Positions 6,975-16,296 of a stretch of 25,587 bases of DNA are shown here, in pieces. The notes beneath the pieces are model-generated. The model ran no database searches. It worked only from the letters and a program-made list of their open reading frames with translations, and had not been told where the DNA came from. Numbering within the stretch: the stretch's first letter is position 1; every line of letters begins with the position of its first letter. This DNA comes from a virus, in the IMG/VR virus record IMGVR_UViG_3300042305_001426, positions 1 through 25,587 of that record, one strand, 5' to 3'. Position numbers and translations under genes: made by a program.

Positions 6975-8700
6975 TGCGACATCAACCTTCGTCGTCCGAG
7001 GACAAGCGGACGTCGACGACGCGGTCCGAGGACTCAACAAGGTTGGAGAGTCCGCGAAGGACGCAGGAAACAAAGCGGAGACCTTTGGAGACAAGGTCCG
7101 GACAGCAGCAACGGGACTCGTCACTGGAGAAGCCGCGATGGCGGCTTTTGCGAAAGCTACGGAGTTCGCAACCGAAGCCGTCCGAGCGGCGATCGCAGCC
7201 GACGAAGGGTTGACGACAGCAGCGGGACAAGTCACGGGAGCGATTGACGGACTCAAGGTCCAACTCGGGAACATCGTCATCGGAGGAGAGAACGGAGCGA
7301 CAGCGATGTTCAATCTTGCCGATATTCTTCTCGATCTCTCGGACGCTCTCGGAGGAGCCGGAGAGGAGGGAGGGATCGCTCTGATAGCGGTCAACGCTCT
7401 CAAGGACGGCTTGATCGGGTTGACCTATGTCGTCGACGCTGGAGCTCTCGCTTGGGCGGCTCTCAAGACCGGAGTCGACGTCATCATCGGTTCGCTCGTC
7501 GCTGCCGGTCAAGGAGTGATCGGGATCTCAAACGCTCTAGCGGACCTTGCGCAGATATTCGTTGGAGGAGCGATTGAGGCTTTCGCCGGTCTCCTGGAGG
7601 GAACGGTCAACCTTGCGGAATCGCTCGGAGCCGGAGGTCTACTCCCGGAGGGAGCTCGGGCTTCCGTCCAGTCGATCCGAGAACTCGGACAGTCTATCGG
7701 AGAAGGGATGGATCCGATGGAACGACTCCGAGTCGCCGGAGGAGAGATCGCCGGAACCTTCGACCTCGTCCGAGACAACGCAACGGAAACAGTCGACGGA
7801 TTGCGGACCTTCTTCGGAACCACGTCCGACTTGAGAGACGGTCTCCGAGACTCTCGGACGGAGATCGACCTCGGGACGACTTCGACTCGGACTTACACTG
7901 GAGCGGTCCGGGAAGCTCAACAAGCGGTTGAGGAGTGGGCGTTCACAGAATTAGAAGCCGCCGAGATTTTCGGGATGCAACGTCCCGAGATCGCTCAACC
8001 GAGAGCTCCGTCCCTTTCGAGACCGGAGGGAGATCAACTCGATTCCGAAGGTCTCCGAGAGTATATCGGAGGGATTGAAACGGCCTCCGAAGCGATGGAG
8101 GGTTTGTTTCAGACGAAGACGAAGCTCACAGCCGCCGCGCAATCGGGAGAGGACGGAGGAGGCTTCTTCGACGTCGAAAAGCTGTCGAAGGATTTTGACG
8201 TTATGGAAGAAGCGACGACCGCTTTCGAGGGTACCGCTTCCGGACTCGGGTCGTCGCTGTCGTCCAGCTTCGGAGCGGCTTTGTCTTCGACGGAAGACTT
8301 CGGAAAAGCTTTCAAACAAGCGCTCGGTCAATCGCTCGTCTCTCAAGGTATCTCGGAGATGTTGACCGGCGTATCGAACATGATCCCGTTTGGACCTCAA
8401 TTCAATCCGGTGGCTGGAACGGCTCGTCTCGCTGCCGGTGGCGCGATGTTGGCAGCCGGTAAGCTTATGGGAGGGAAAGGTTCCGCTCCTCCAGGAGGCG
8501 GAGGAGGTGGCGGAGGAGGAGGACGGTCCGCTGGAGAGTCATCCGGATTGAGCCCGATGTCCCAGTCTCAAACTCCGAGACCGTTGTCCCTCGTAGACTA
8601 CACCGGCGTCACCATCGTGACGAACGACACAGATTCGATGCGGACGCTTATCGACAGACAGACACAGACAGCCGCAACCGGCGGGATGGCGAGGGTATAA
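6967..8700 (+). CDS. Tail tape measure protein
   Basis: The 577-residue protein follows the tail chaperones with an 8-base overlap and is the largest Ala/Gly/helix-rich protein in the region, so it is the tape measure. Residues 1-70 are charged and helical (VDDAVRGLNKVGESAKDAGNK), residues about 120-215 include long hydrophobic Ala/Ile/Val/Leu/Gly segments likely to insert in membranes (for example GLIGLTYVVDAGALAWAALK and VIIGSLVAAGQGVIGI), and residues 510-519 are ten glycines in a row. At the usual 0.15 nm per residue this predicts a tail of about 85 nm, which is an inference. The start ATG 6967 is preceded by GAGGACAG. The C-terminal third (residues 390 on) contains SS-rich and helical segments. 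Confidence 0.88.
   Translation: MADATSTFVVRGQADVDDAVRGLNKVGESAKDAGNKAETFGDKVRTAATGLVTGEAAMAAFAKATEFATEAVRAAIAADEGLTTAAGQVTGAIDGLKVQLGNIVIGGENGATAMFNLADILLDLSDALGGAGEEGGIALIAVNALKDGLIGLTYVVDAGALAWAALKTGVDVIIGSLVAAGQGVIGISNALADLAQIFVGGAIEAFAGLLEGTVNLAESLGAGGLLPEGARASVQSIRELGQSIGEGMDPMERLRVAGGEIAGTFDLVRDNATETVDGLRTFFGTTSDLRDGLRDSRTEIDLGTTSTRTYTGAVREAQQAVEEWAFTELEAAEIFGMQRPEIAQPRAPSLSRPEGDQLDSEGLREYIGGIETASEAMEGLFQTKTKLTAAAQSGEDGGGFFDVEKLSKDFDVMEEATTAFEGTASGLGSSLSSSFGAALSSTEDFGKAFKQALGQSLVSQGISEMLTGVSNMIPFGPQFNPVAGTARLAAGGAMLAAGKLMGGKGSAPPGGGGGGGGGGRSAGESSGLSPMSQSQTPRPLSLVDYTGVTIVTNDTDSMRTLIDRQTQTAATGGMARV
8494..8523 (+). repeat. Ten-codon glycine run in tape measure gene
   Basis: Ten consecutive GGN codons (mostly GGA, with GGC and GGT) occur in frame in the tape measure gene at residues 510-519, flanked by PP and RSAG. 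This is a low-complexity linker and a probable length-variable site. Confidence 0.8.
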
Positions 8701-8701
8701 C

Positions 8702-9643
8702 ATGGCGAGTCGTCCTTTCTTTAGTGCCGAGTTCGGTTTGTCGACGCAGACAGCAACCTTTACCGTAACGCGGAACGCAGGAATCCCGATCAACGTGATA
8801 ATGAGCATCCCTCCGGACCGGTATTTCCTCGGAGGTTCGAGCGTCAGTCGGAGCCTCGAAACGGTCTTGACGTCGACTCTCAATCCGATCTCTGGACTTG
8901 GAACGTTCTCGTTCTCGGTCCAGTCGATATCCGACAACCTCGGAGTTTCGTCTCAATTGCTATACAACGACGCCGGAGTTTCCGGATCGTTGTCGTCGCT
9001 AACGTTCACAAGTCTCAACTCGGTTGCAACGGACTTCTTTTGGGCGCTCGGATTCCGGAACCTGTCGTCGATGACGTTCACAGTCGATCCGTTCCTTGAT
9101 ATTGCGACATTCAACACAACCGGAGTTCCTCGTTATACTTGGTTCCCGAAGTCGTTTGTTGTGAATCAAGACGATTATTCGACAGTGTCTCAACAAGCTC
9201 GGTCCTCTCGTTTGACCGGCTCCGGGACGATCGTCTCCTCGGTCCGACAAGACGACGGGGTCGTTCGCTGGTGGCGTTCCTGGAGGATGACACAAGTAGC
9301 AGCCGCTCGGGCCAGCTATCCGAAAGCGGTCTCAACCTACACTCCGGAATGGGCGACGATCGCCGGATTGACGACGAATCCCGGAGACTCCGCTCTGGAC
9401 AAGGAGGACGGCTGGTGGCAGCGGACGTGCGCCGGTCAATACCGTTTCGCAGCTATCGAGGACGAGTCGGACGCTAATACGCCGAACTGGGACGTTTATC
9501 GCATCATCGATGACGAGGACGCTCCCGTCGGGATGTCCGGTTGGAGGAGTCTCCGAGCTCCGAACGTCTCCGTCTATTCGACCGCCGGAGCGACGAGGAC
9601 GGTTGAGTTTTGCGCGGTCGCTTCTCGGGTTGGAGTCTTATGA
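8702..9643 (+). CDS. Tail protein downstream of tape measure (distal tail-like)
   Basis: The 313-residue protein is not recognised. It follows the tape measure by one base, where siphoviruses usually carry the distal tail or minor tail protein. The first 150 residues are beta-rich with many Ser and Thr (AEFGLSTQTATFTVTRNAG, FSFSVQSISDN). Residues about 150-210 contain QDDYSTVSQQARSS and VRWWRSWRMTQV, an aromatic and basic patch. The C-terminal half is beta-rich with several Trp residues (PEWATIAG, EDGWWQRTCAGQYRFAAIEDE). ATG 8702 follows GAGGG. The stop overlaps the next gene's ATG. A tail-tip role is inferred from position only. Confidence 0.66.
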   Translation: MASRPFFSAEFGLSTQTATFTVTRNAGIPINVIMSIPPDRYFLGGSSVSRSLETVLTSTLNPISGLGTFSFSVQSISDNLGVSSQLLYNDAGVSGSLSSLTFTSLNSVATDFFWALGFRNLSSMTFTVDPFLDIATFNTTGVPRYTWFPKSFVVNQDDYSTVSQQARSSRLTGSGTIVSSVRQDDGVVRWWRSWRMTQVAAARASYPKAVSTYTPEWATIAGLTTNPGDSALDKEDGWWQRTCAGQYRFAAIEDESDANTPNWDVYRIIDDEDAPVGMSGWRSLRAPNVSVYSTAGATRTVEFCAVASRVGVL

Positions 9644-12243
9644 TGAGAGGTTCTTGGCTTTGGCTAATCGAGATCGAAGGTCTCGGACGGGACAACCTCT
9701 CGGCAAATAATCAACGGGCAGCGATGCCGATGGCGATGACGTCCGTCCCGTTTCCCGGAGATTCCGCGTTCGCTTCCGGAGTCTCCTCGTCCCGAGTGTG
9801 TGACGACTGGCAACCGGTTCTCCAACCCGGGTCCGTCAAGCTGTCTTCGATGAGCTTCTCTCCGTTTGCCGGTAAACCTGGAGCCCAGACGATAACCTTC
9901 GACCTTGCTCTCCCGGACGAGCTCCCGGAGATTGCTCGGTTCTTTCTGTCTCAACCTCTCCCAGTCGCAACGATAACCGCTCCTATTGCTCCGACAGATA
10001 ACACGATCACGATGACAGACACGTCGTCGATCTCCGCTGGAGACGTCATCTTCGTTGGAGCGGAAGCGTTCCGAGTCCTGACAGTCGACTCGGGAACACA
10101 AGTCACGATCAACGCTTCCGTCCCTGGAGGAGCGTCGTCGTCCGGTCCGACTCTGATTTGGCCGGAAGCGACGAGCGTCAACGTCGGGACGAGAGGAGCG
10201 GTCGGAGCGGTCGGAGTCATCGGAGCGATTGGAACTCGAATCGCTCAACATGACATCCCGACGACCGATCAACCTCCTCCCTGGCCAGACGTCCGAGTCT
10301 TCGACGCTAACCCGAGAGTCAAGGGACGACGAGTCTATCTCCGACGGGTTTCGTGGGGTCTGAACGATATCGGAGTCATCGGATATCGAGAGCAGCTTTT
10401 CGGACAATTCTTGATCAACGACGTGACAGTCAACTCCGACGGGACGACGATCACGGTCAAGGGAACGTCCCTTGTCTCGGGATACGGAGATCAACAACTG
10501 GGAGCCCGAGGAGTCTCGGACCGTCTCCGGATGATCCAAACGTCAACCGGAGCGTCAATCGCTCAAATTGACGTCGACACCGCTCCGGATGCGGAGTCTC
10601 GTCGAATCTGGAAAGACACAACCGTCGTCTATTCTTCCGGATCGGAAGCCGGTCTTTTGGTCGGTTCGCAGTTCCTCGGGACAGCGGTCCTCAACGGGAT
10701 CACACTATTCCAAGCGGTCCGGACAAGTCGGACGCTGGGACTAAAGTTGTTTACTGCCTCCGTCTTGGAAGAAGAAGCGGACGATCAAGCGGCGGAGGAT
10801 ATCCGTTTCATCGCTCGGGAGACTGGGACGAAGGTCAAGGAGGTTTTGATCTCGGACCCGTTGACGATCAATCGGGACACAACCGGATTCGAGTCAACCT
10901 ATCCTCCCGATCCAACCGCTCATCCTTATTACTCGTTAGACAAGCCGGGAGGAGCCGGAATCCTCTCGCATCCGTTCCATCTGATGTTGGCTCATCTCGG
11001 ACAACTGGAGAGCAATCTTCCGCAACACTGGCAGATTCGACTTGATCGGAACGCTGTCGCGACAGCATCAATCCTTGAGCTTGCGGAACGATTCGCGATC
11101 TCCGAGTGGCCGGGAGTGTGTGTCACCGGCCCCGTCAAGAAGGCTCTCGAATGGCTCTCCGAGACCTTTCTCCGTCCTCTCGCTTGCGGCTGGGTCGTCG
11201 ACGAATACGGTCGTCTATCCGTCGCATCGATCACGATTCCGAGGCTCTCTCCTTGGTCAACTCCGGAGACGTTCGCTGGATTGACGACGGTCCGGTCAAT
11301 CGGAGTCTCGGTCCTCCAGCCGGGACGACAAGTTCAACGAATCTTGGAGGCGGAGGCCGGAGTCACACAAACGATCTCCGGACAAGGTCTCGGAAAAGAG
11401 CCGAGATTGACCATTCAGTCCGCGGACGCTTATCGAGTAGCAGACGGAGACCCGGAGGGAGCGACGTTTGAGCTCAATGCTATGGGAGCCTTGAGTCCCG
11501 ACGACGAGACCGACTCAATCCAACTCCTCGATATCACTTCGATCATGTTTCTTCGGTCGATAACATCAACCGTCGGGACGTATCTCCGGAGCGGAGCGAT
11601 CCAATACACTCTCCGGATTCCGAGCTCGTATGTTGAAGAAGACGAAGTGTTCGCTCCGAACGGAATCGTCCTCGGACCGGCGATGCCCTCTCGATATGCG
11701 CTTCCGGGTTCGACTGTCGCTCTCGATTCTTTGGTTCCAGGTCTCCGGAAGCTTGCCGGGATTCGATCGTGTGTCGTCTTGGAACAATCGTGGCAAGACG
11801 ATTGTACGACTCAACAAGTCCGAATCCTCGATCTTGGACAGATCATCCGAATCGCTGCCGCTGGACGAGTCGTCTCCGCTTCGGTCGTCTCCGGTCAACT
11901 GGAGATCGTCTTGGAGCCGGACTTTGAGGTCGTCCCTCTCCCTTATGACGTGCCACCGTTCGTCAACATTACGGAAGACGGAGAGACGCTCTCCGCTTTC
12001 GCTTCGACGACGTCGGACGTTGAGTCGGTCCGGTTCTTCGATTCGACGCTTGCCGAGAGGAACTCTGGACCCGGAAACGAGGAACAAGTCATCTCCTATG
12101 ACACTTCGACGAACACTCTCACAACGACGAATCTCGGAAGCTATCTCCCAGTCGCCGGAGACTTTGTTCTCCTTGCTAATCAAGGAGAGACGGACGTCGA
12201 CGATATCTTTGCGTATATGGGACGAGACATGTTCAATCTTTGA
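9640..12243 (+). CDS. Large tail-tip / baseplate hub-like protein
   Basis: The 867-residue protein is the longest in the window. The frame is open upstream to 9610, but ATG 9640 (followed by ATG 9643) is preceded by GGAG at 9632-9635 and overlaps the previous TGA, so it is preferred. Residues about 95-165 contain a small inserted beta domain of the form 'SISAGDVIFVG-AEAFRVLTV', seen in phage tail proteins, followed by RRVYLRRVSWG and IGYREQLFGQFLINDVTV, a pattern found in tail-hub (gp27-like) proteins. The C-terminal half mixes strands and short helices (for example YLRSGAIQYTLRIPSSYVEED, then LPGSTVALDSLVP). Length and position fit the central tail hub that joins tube and fibres. This is a fairly cautious call; a minor tail protein without enzyme activity is also possible. 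Confidence 0.62.
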   Translation: MMRGSWLWLIEIEGLGRDNLSANNQRAAMPMAMTSVPFPGDSAFASGVSSSRVCDDWQPVLQPGSVKLSSMSFSPFAGKPGAQTITFDLALPDELPEIARFFLSQPLPVATITAPIAPTDNTITMTDTSSISAGDVIFVGAEAFRVLTVDSGTQVTINASVPGGASSSGPTLIWPEATSVNVGTRGAVGAVGVIGAIGTRIAQHDIPTTDQPPPWPDVRVFDANPRVKGRRVYLRRVSWGLNDIGVIGYREQLFGQFLINDVTVNSDGTTITVKGTSLVSGYGDQQLGARGVSDRLRMIQTSTGASIAQIDVDTAPDAESRRIWKDTTVVYSSGSEAGLLVGSQFLGTAVLNGITLFQAVRTSRTLGLKLFTASVLEEEADDQAAEDIRFIARETGTKVKEVLISDPLTINRDTTGFESTYPPDPTAHPYYSLDKPGGAGILSHPFHLMLAHLGQLESNLPQHWQIRLDRNAVATASILELAERFAISEWPGVCVTGPVKKALEWLSETFLRPLACGWVVDEYGRLSVASITIPRLSPWSTPETFAGLTTVRSIGVSVLQPGRQVQRILEAEAGVTQTISGQGLGKEPRLTIQSADAYRVADGDPEGATFELNAMGALSPDDETDSIQLLDITSIMFLRSITSTVGTYLRSGAIQYTLRIPSSYVEEDEVFAPNGIVLGPAMPSRYALPGSTVALDSLVPGLRKLAGIRSCVVLEQSWQDDCTTQQVRILDLGQIIRIAAAGRVVSASVVSGQLEIVLEPDFEVVPLPYDVPPFVNITEDGETLSAFASTTSDVESVRFFDSTLAERNSGPGNEEQVISYDTSTNTLTTTNLGSYLPVAGDFVLLANQGETDVDDIFAYMGRDMFNL

Positions 12244-12252
12244 GGTTCTTCG

Positions 12253-13920
12253 ATGACGACTCCGACTTTCCTCGCAACCGACGAGACCGCTTTCGATGAC
12301 GACCGAGCGTTGACAGCCGAACACGGTCGAAGACTGATCCGAAACGCTCTCGCAATCTGGAACGAGAGATGCGGATTCGTCGGACACTCGGAGTTGTTAG
12401 TCGCTCCGGACGGCTCTCCGATCTCCTCCCGAGTGGTCATCACGGCGGGTTGGGCTTACGTCGGACCGATTCAATATTATTGTCCCGGCCCGATTGGAAA
12501 CTCAAACGGACAACGACCGATCCCGACGGTCCGATTGCGTCTCGGAGGACGAGCGACAGGTTCCGCCACCTCCTATGTTTACGCGTTGAATCAAGACCTC
12601 AACATCGTCTCCGAAAGTGAGATGGATGCGAACGTCGTCTCTACCGGTCCGGCATGGTCCTCGATCACAGCTTCCGAATGGGGCGCGGACTTGACGGTCT
12701 CCGTCAAACCGGGATGGAATCGACTTTGGATCGGTTTCAAGTGCGGACTGTACGGAGAGCCGGTCAACTTGAACGAGTTCATCTCCGGGTTTGATCGTCC
12801 TCCTTATCTCGCAACTCTTGTTGCCAACACAGGTCGTTTTGGCTCGAATCATCCGGCAGTGTTAGCAGCGAACGTGGTCAACGCTTCGGTCCCTCCTTAT
12901 GCGCTCCAACTCTCGGTCAATACAGCTGGACGATCCGCAGGGTTCGTCAAGACATACACTTGTCCGCTTCGACTGGAGAATCCCGGAAAAGATCCGATCA
13001 TCTTGGACGGGATGCACTTTATCTGGGAGGGACTCAAGTCCGACTTGTTGCAAATTGGTCCGATCCTCGCGACAAATATCGACACTCCATATTTCGGGAC
13101 CGAGCCATCGTTGCCGATCACGGCTTTCCGACGATCTCTGGACGTGATCAACCTGGACTCGTTGACTGTCGACGCTTCTCAAGTCTGGGAGACGGAAGAC
13201 CTCGGACAAGGCGCCGGTCTTCGATGGTTTCAACTCCCGAGCGCGATTCAGTATCGGACAGCAGCGAACTGGACCGAGTCGACTCGGAGAGCGGTTTGTC
13301 CGATGGTCTCGATCATGAATGAAGTCACTCAACCGACGATTCTCTCTCCGTATCCGCTAGCTGGGAGTCCTAAGCCGTACACTTGGGCTCTCTCGTTCAC
13401 AGCAACGGGACGACAGAGAGAAGTCCTCGTCTCGCTGGACTCGCTCCCTCCGTTCGCCGTCCCGGATACGGAAGTCACGTTTGAGGCTTGTTTCTCGTTG
13501 GCTGCCATTTCTGCGCTTGCAACATCAACGACAGAGAGCCTCTCGATATCAATACAAGTGTTCGATGATGTTACCGGTCTGCCAATCGTGACAAACACTG
13601 TCACTCAACCGATCGCTGTCATGAATTATGGGAGAGGAGGACTTGACGGAAACTCAATTCTGACTCGGACGATCTCTTGGGCTGTATCCTATCAACGAGA
13701 CCCGAATCGGTTTTGTGATTATGGGCAGGAGGGTTTGACTCTCCGAGGAGACTGGAGGAACTGGCAAGACTTCCGGTTGAGCGTGACAGTCCCTCGATCC
13801 TCTCTCCCGACGAATCCGGTCGTCGTCATTGTCGCTCCGACGATTGTTGTCCCGTTGGCTCAGACGTTCCAATATGCGATCGCTTTTGCGGATTTAGCGG
13901 TCCGCATCTCCGGAGGATGA
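12253..13920 (+). CDS. Putative tail or fibre-associated structural protein
   Basis: The 555-residue protein is not recognised. It is beta-rich with many Val, Ile, Thr and Pro and several Trp residues (WNERCGFVGHSELLVAPDGSP near the start, WEGLKSDLLQIG in the middle). The N-terminus begins MTTPTFLATDE. The later part shows repeated sandwich-like strands (SLSISIQVFDDVTGLPIV, FQYAIAFADLAVRISGG). It has no predicted signal peptide. ATG 12253 follows GAGG at 12242-12245 by 7 bases. It sits between the hub-like gene and the smaller fibre-region proteins, so it is likely part of the tail tip or a receptor-binding assembly. A carbohydrate-binding function is possible but not shown. Confidence 0.6.
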   Translation: MTTPTFLATDETAFDDDRALTAEHGRRLIRNALAIWNERCGFVGHSELLVAPDGSPISSRVVITAGWAYVGPIQYYCPGPIGNSNGQRPIPTVRLRLGGRATGSATSYVYALNQDLNIVSESEMDANVVSTGPAWSSITASEWGADLTVSVKPGWNRLWIGFKCGLYGEPVNLNEFISGFDRPPYLATLVANTGRFGSNHPAVLAANVVNASVPPYALQLSVNTAGRSAGFVKTYTCPLRLENPGKDPIILDGMHFIWEGLKSDLLQIGPILATNIDTPYFGTEPSLPITAFRRSLDVINLDSLTVDASQVWETEDLGQGAGLRWFQLPSAIQYRTAANWTESTRRAVCPMVSIMNEVTQPTILSPYPLAGSPKPYTWALSFTATGRQREVLVSLDSLPPFAVPDTEVTFEACFSLAAISALATSTTESLSISIQVFDDVTGLPIVTNTVTQPIAVMNYGRGGLDGNSILTRTISWAVSYQRDPNRFCDYGQEGLTLRGDWRNWQDFRLSVTVPRSSLPTNPVVVIVAPTIVVPLAQTFQYAIAFADLAVRISGG

Positions 13921-14418
13921 ATGGCCATCAACTTATATTCCGGAACCTGGAGTCCGTCGGAGCTCCAACAAAACGTCGCTCTCAATTCGTATCAACCTGG
14001 GAACTCCGCTCTCCAGCGGATCGCGAATCAACAGAATCAATCTTGGATTGATGCGAAGAACTATCTCTTTGCGTTTCCTCGGACGGAGAGACTCGGGAGC
14101 GCTCCAGCGGTAACACTCAACGGAGGGTTGATCCGGACGATCTTCGGCTTCCGAGCTCACAATCCGGTTGGACTGGAGTCTCTCCGACTGATCGTCCGAG
14201 GGTTTTACACTGGAGGAACTGGAGCGAACGTCCGAATCCGAGACAACGGGACGACCATCGCGACGATCAATCTCGCGGCGGCAGTGTCGACACAAACGAT
14301 CCTCGGTCTCGTCCTCGGTCTCGGAGATCGAACGTATACAATCGAGGTCCAGACTCAATCCGGATCGGTTGCGACGATGTCCGGTCTTTGGGTCTCTTGG
14401 GGCGACTTTACTCCCTGA
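13921..14418 (+). CDS. Small beta-rich structural protein
   Basis: The 165-residue protein starts at ATG 13921 directly after the previous TGA, with GGAGG just upstream. It is beta-rich and low in charge: the N-terminus is helical and Gln/Asn-rich (ELQQNVALNSYQPGNSALQR), followed by strands such as GLIRTIFGFRAHNPVGLESLRLIVRGF and TGGTGANVRIRDNGTTIATINLA. This resembles the jelly-roll portions of virion proteins, but I cannot name a family. The 49 bases after it contain a short palindrome (separate entry). Confidence 0.58.
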   Translation: MAINLYSGTWSPSELQQNVALNSYQPGNSALQRIANQQNQSWIDAKNYLFAFPRTERLGSAPAVTLNGGLIRTIFGFRAHNPVGLESLRLIVRGFYTGGTGANVRIRDNGTTIATINLAAAVSTQTILGLVLGLGDRTYTIEVQTQSGSVATMSGLWVSWGDFTP

Positions 14419-14433
14419 TCGCCCCGTGTTAGT

Positions 14434-14450
14434 TGTGTCAAAATGACACA
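14434..14450. promoter_or_regulatory. Perfect inverted repeat in intergenic gap
   Basis: TGTGTCA, an AAA spacer and TGACACA form a 7-bp perfect inverted repeat in the 49-base gap between two tail genes. It could be a short RNA hairpin or an operator-like site. A 3-base loop and A/T-rich half make a strong terminator unlikely, and no T-run follows. Confidence 0.35.
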
Positions 14451-14467
14451 CTCTCCGAGGAGACAAG

Positions 14468-14848
14468 ATGAGTGCCAAAGTCCCGGGTTTCTCCGACTAT
14501 TCGACCGATCCTTTTGAGATCGCCGTTTCTACAACTCCGGCGTTCTTCGGAAGTTTGACCGGAAATTGGACTCTCGAATCCGGTTCAACTGCGATCCTCC
14601 TCGTCCAGATGCCAGCCGACGGAGAGTCGGTCGCTTTATGCACGTCGACGTTCTCCGGAGTCGTCTCGGACTTCCCAGACTCTCCGCTTCATAAAGCTCG
14701 GCAGGATTCGACGACAAACGTCGCTTACAGCATGGCAACGCTTCCGGTCCGTCGGACGGATATCCTTGGAGGGAACCTCGGGCTTGTTGCGTCCGGCTCC
14801 TTCAACGCGGTTTGCCGGTTCCTCCCGATAACCGAGCCGGGAGATTGA
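14468..14848 (+). CDS. Small structural protein upstream of tail fibre
   Basis: The 126-residue protein is not recognised. It starts MSAKVPGFSDYSTDPFEIAV and has alternating strands (FFGSLTGNWTLESGSTAILLVQMPADGESV, GGNLGLVASGSFNAVCRFLPI). Low charge and beta-rich makeup fit a virion component. ATG 14468 follows AGGAGACA. Its last codons, GAT TGA, are followed two bases later by the fibre start, so the tail fibre is probably translated by coupling. Confidence 0.58.
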   Translation: MSAKVPGFSDYSTDPFEIAVSTTPAFFGSLTGNWTLESGSTAILLVQMPADGESVALCTSTFSGVVSDFPDSPLHKARQDSTTNVAYSMATLPVRRTDILGGNLGLVASGSFNAVCRFLPITEPGD

Positions 14849-14850
14849 CC

Positions 14851-16296
14851 ATGATCGCCAAGTGGCTCGGACTTATCGAAGCCGGTCGGTTATCCTCCGG
14901 AGGAGGATCGCCCCTCGGAGATGCGACAGTTTGGAACTCGATCACAAACTGGACCGACTTCGGGACCATTCCTGGACCGCTCCGGGTTGGCGATCTTGTA
15001 TTGGTTACGGACCTCCTACCGGGATTCGGGATCGCACAATATAACGGATCCGACTGGGAGTTGTCACAAGCTGTCTTTCCGACGAAAGCCGACCTCGAAG
15101 CGTTCCCGGAGCTCGTCGTTTCGGGAGCGATTGCGATCGTCGGGACCGGAGTTGAGACAGATCCGATATACTACTCCGACGGGACGACGTGGTTCCGGAC
15201 TCCGGACGGAACGCGTTATATCTATCCGAACGAGCTCGATTGGGCATCACTCCCGACACAAGACACGATCCTCAACAACGATGAGGTCGGAGTCGATGAT
15301 CTCGGGACTCCTCACAGTTCCGGGACGGCGCAGCGCCACGGCAACGAGTGGCGGCTGATCGAGGGCAAGTTTCAGAGCGTTGCGGACATGGTCGCTTTCG
15401 ACGTGGCGAACCCGGTACACACCGACGCCATCGGGCTCGTGAAGTCCGGCGGTGGGCATGATGAGGAGGCCATCGCGTACAGCTATCAGGGCGGCAATTG
15501 GTTGCGTTTCGGAACGACCACGACGGCGGGCTATGCGTGGACGCTTTCGAGCATCCGCGACTTCTCGGCCATTGGCTTGCAAGATGGCGACTTCGGGGTG
15601 TTTACGCCTTCGGGCGCACAGCCCATTCTGCTACGATACAAGGCAGCTTGCACCACTGCGTATGGTAGCCCCGTGCAGGCGTGGATGACTCCGATTGCCT
15701 ACGCAGGCACGCCCGTCATGCAGGCATGGACGGACGGAACGGAATCAAACGTCACGCTTGCTGCGCAAGGCTGGACGGTGGTCAACGATGCGGGGTGCAC
15801 CGTTACGGCAACGGGCGGCTTCCAAAGGTTTGCAACTTCCGCGCTTGCGGCGTCTGCTAGGCTTCGGTGTCTGGTTGGCTCTGTCACATCAACGACGCGA
15901 TTCGAGTGTCTGTTTCAGGCCCGGGCATCAACCGGGGCGTCTGACACGACCGCCCAACCGGTTGTTCTTGGAGACGGAACAAGAGGGACCGTGTTCGGTC
16001 AAGTCGGGTCGGCGGGGCTCGGGTTCAAAGACTTTGTATTTGGAGGGCCGCAGCAAACCCCCCTAAGAAACGCAGTCGCTCAAAGCCTTCCCTCTCTGGC
16101 ATCGGACCCCTTTACATGTCTTGTCAGAGACGAGGGGCGAACGGTGTTTAATTCCGCGAGCGTGGACGGGCTGCACTTTGCGGATTATCTGCGCAATTTA
16201 CAAAGTACCGCGTTCAACGGCTTTCAGGTATCCGCACAGGGTAAGGTCGGCACAGCCGCCACTCTTGACTACCGTGGCCAGATCATCACCTACTGA
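14851..16296 (+). CDS. Modular tail fibre, chimeric
   Basis: The 481-residue protein has a repeated module with the form 'D/E-x-G-V/L-V-x-x-D-x-x-x-G-x-A-Q-x-x-G-x-W-x-L' then 'F-x-x-x-A-D-x-x-A/E-F' then 'A-I-x-L/V' and 'Y-x-x-G-x-x-W-x-R'. Copy 1 is about residues 45-116, copy 2 about 128-220, and a weaker copy 3 (QDGDFGVFTPSGAQPILLRY) about 231-292. Residues about 300-481 look like a LamG or concanavalin-type sandwich, the likely receptor-binding end. The start ATG 14851 has GGGAG upstream. Base and codon style changes at about codon 162: upstream is rich in GGA and TCGG words, downstream is rich in GGC and GCG. So copy 2 is itself a join between native and acquired DNA. The protein would sit at the tail tip and bind the cell surface. 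Confidence 0.76.
   Translation: MIAKWLGLIEAGRLSSGGGSPLGDATVWNSITNWTDFGTIPGPLRVGDLVLVTDLLPGFGIAQYNGSDWELSQAVFPTKADLEAFPELVVSGAIAIVGTGVETDPIYYSDGTTWFRTPDGTRYIYPNELDWASLPTQDTILNNDEVGVDDLGTPHSSGTAQRHGNEWRLIEGKFQSVADMVAFDVANPVHTDAIGLVKSGGGHDEEAIAYSYQGGNWLRFGTTTTAGYAWTLSSIRDFSAIGLQDGDFGVFTPSGAQPILLRYKAACTTAYGSPVQAWMTPIAYAGTPVMQAWTDGTESNVTLAAQGWTVVNDAGCTVTATGGFQRFATSALAASARLRCLVGSVTSTTRFECLFQARASTGASDTTAQPVVLGDGTRGTVFGQVGSAGLGFKDFVFGGPQQTPLRNAVAQSLPSLASDPFTCLVRDEGRTVFNSASVDGLHFADYLRNLQSTAFNGFQVSAQGKVGTAATLDYRGQIITY

Noticed and set aside
11566-12387. 273-codon - strand frame over the hub gene
   Set aside because: Same Arg/Ser/Glu artefact, antisense to a recognised tail gene frame.
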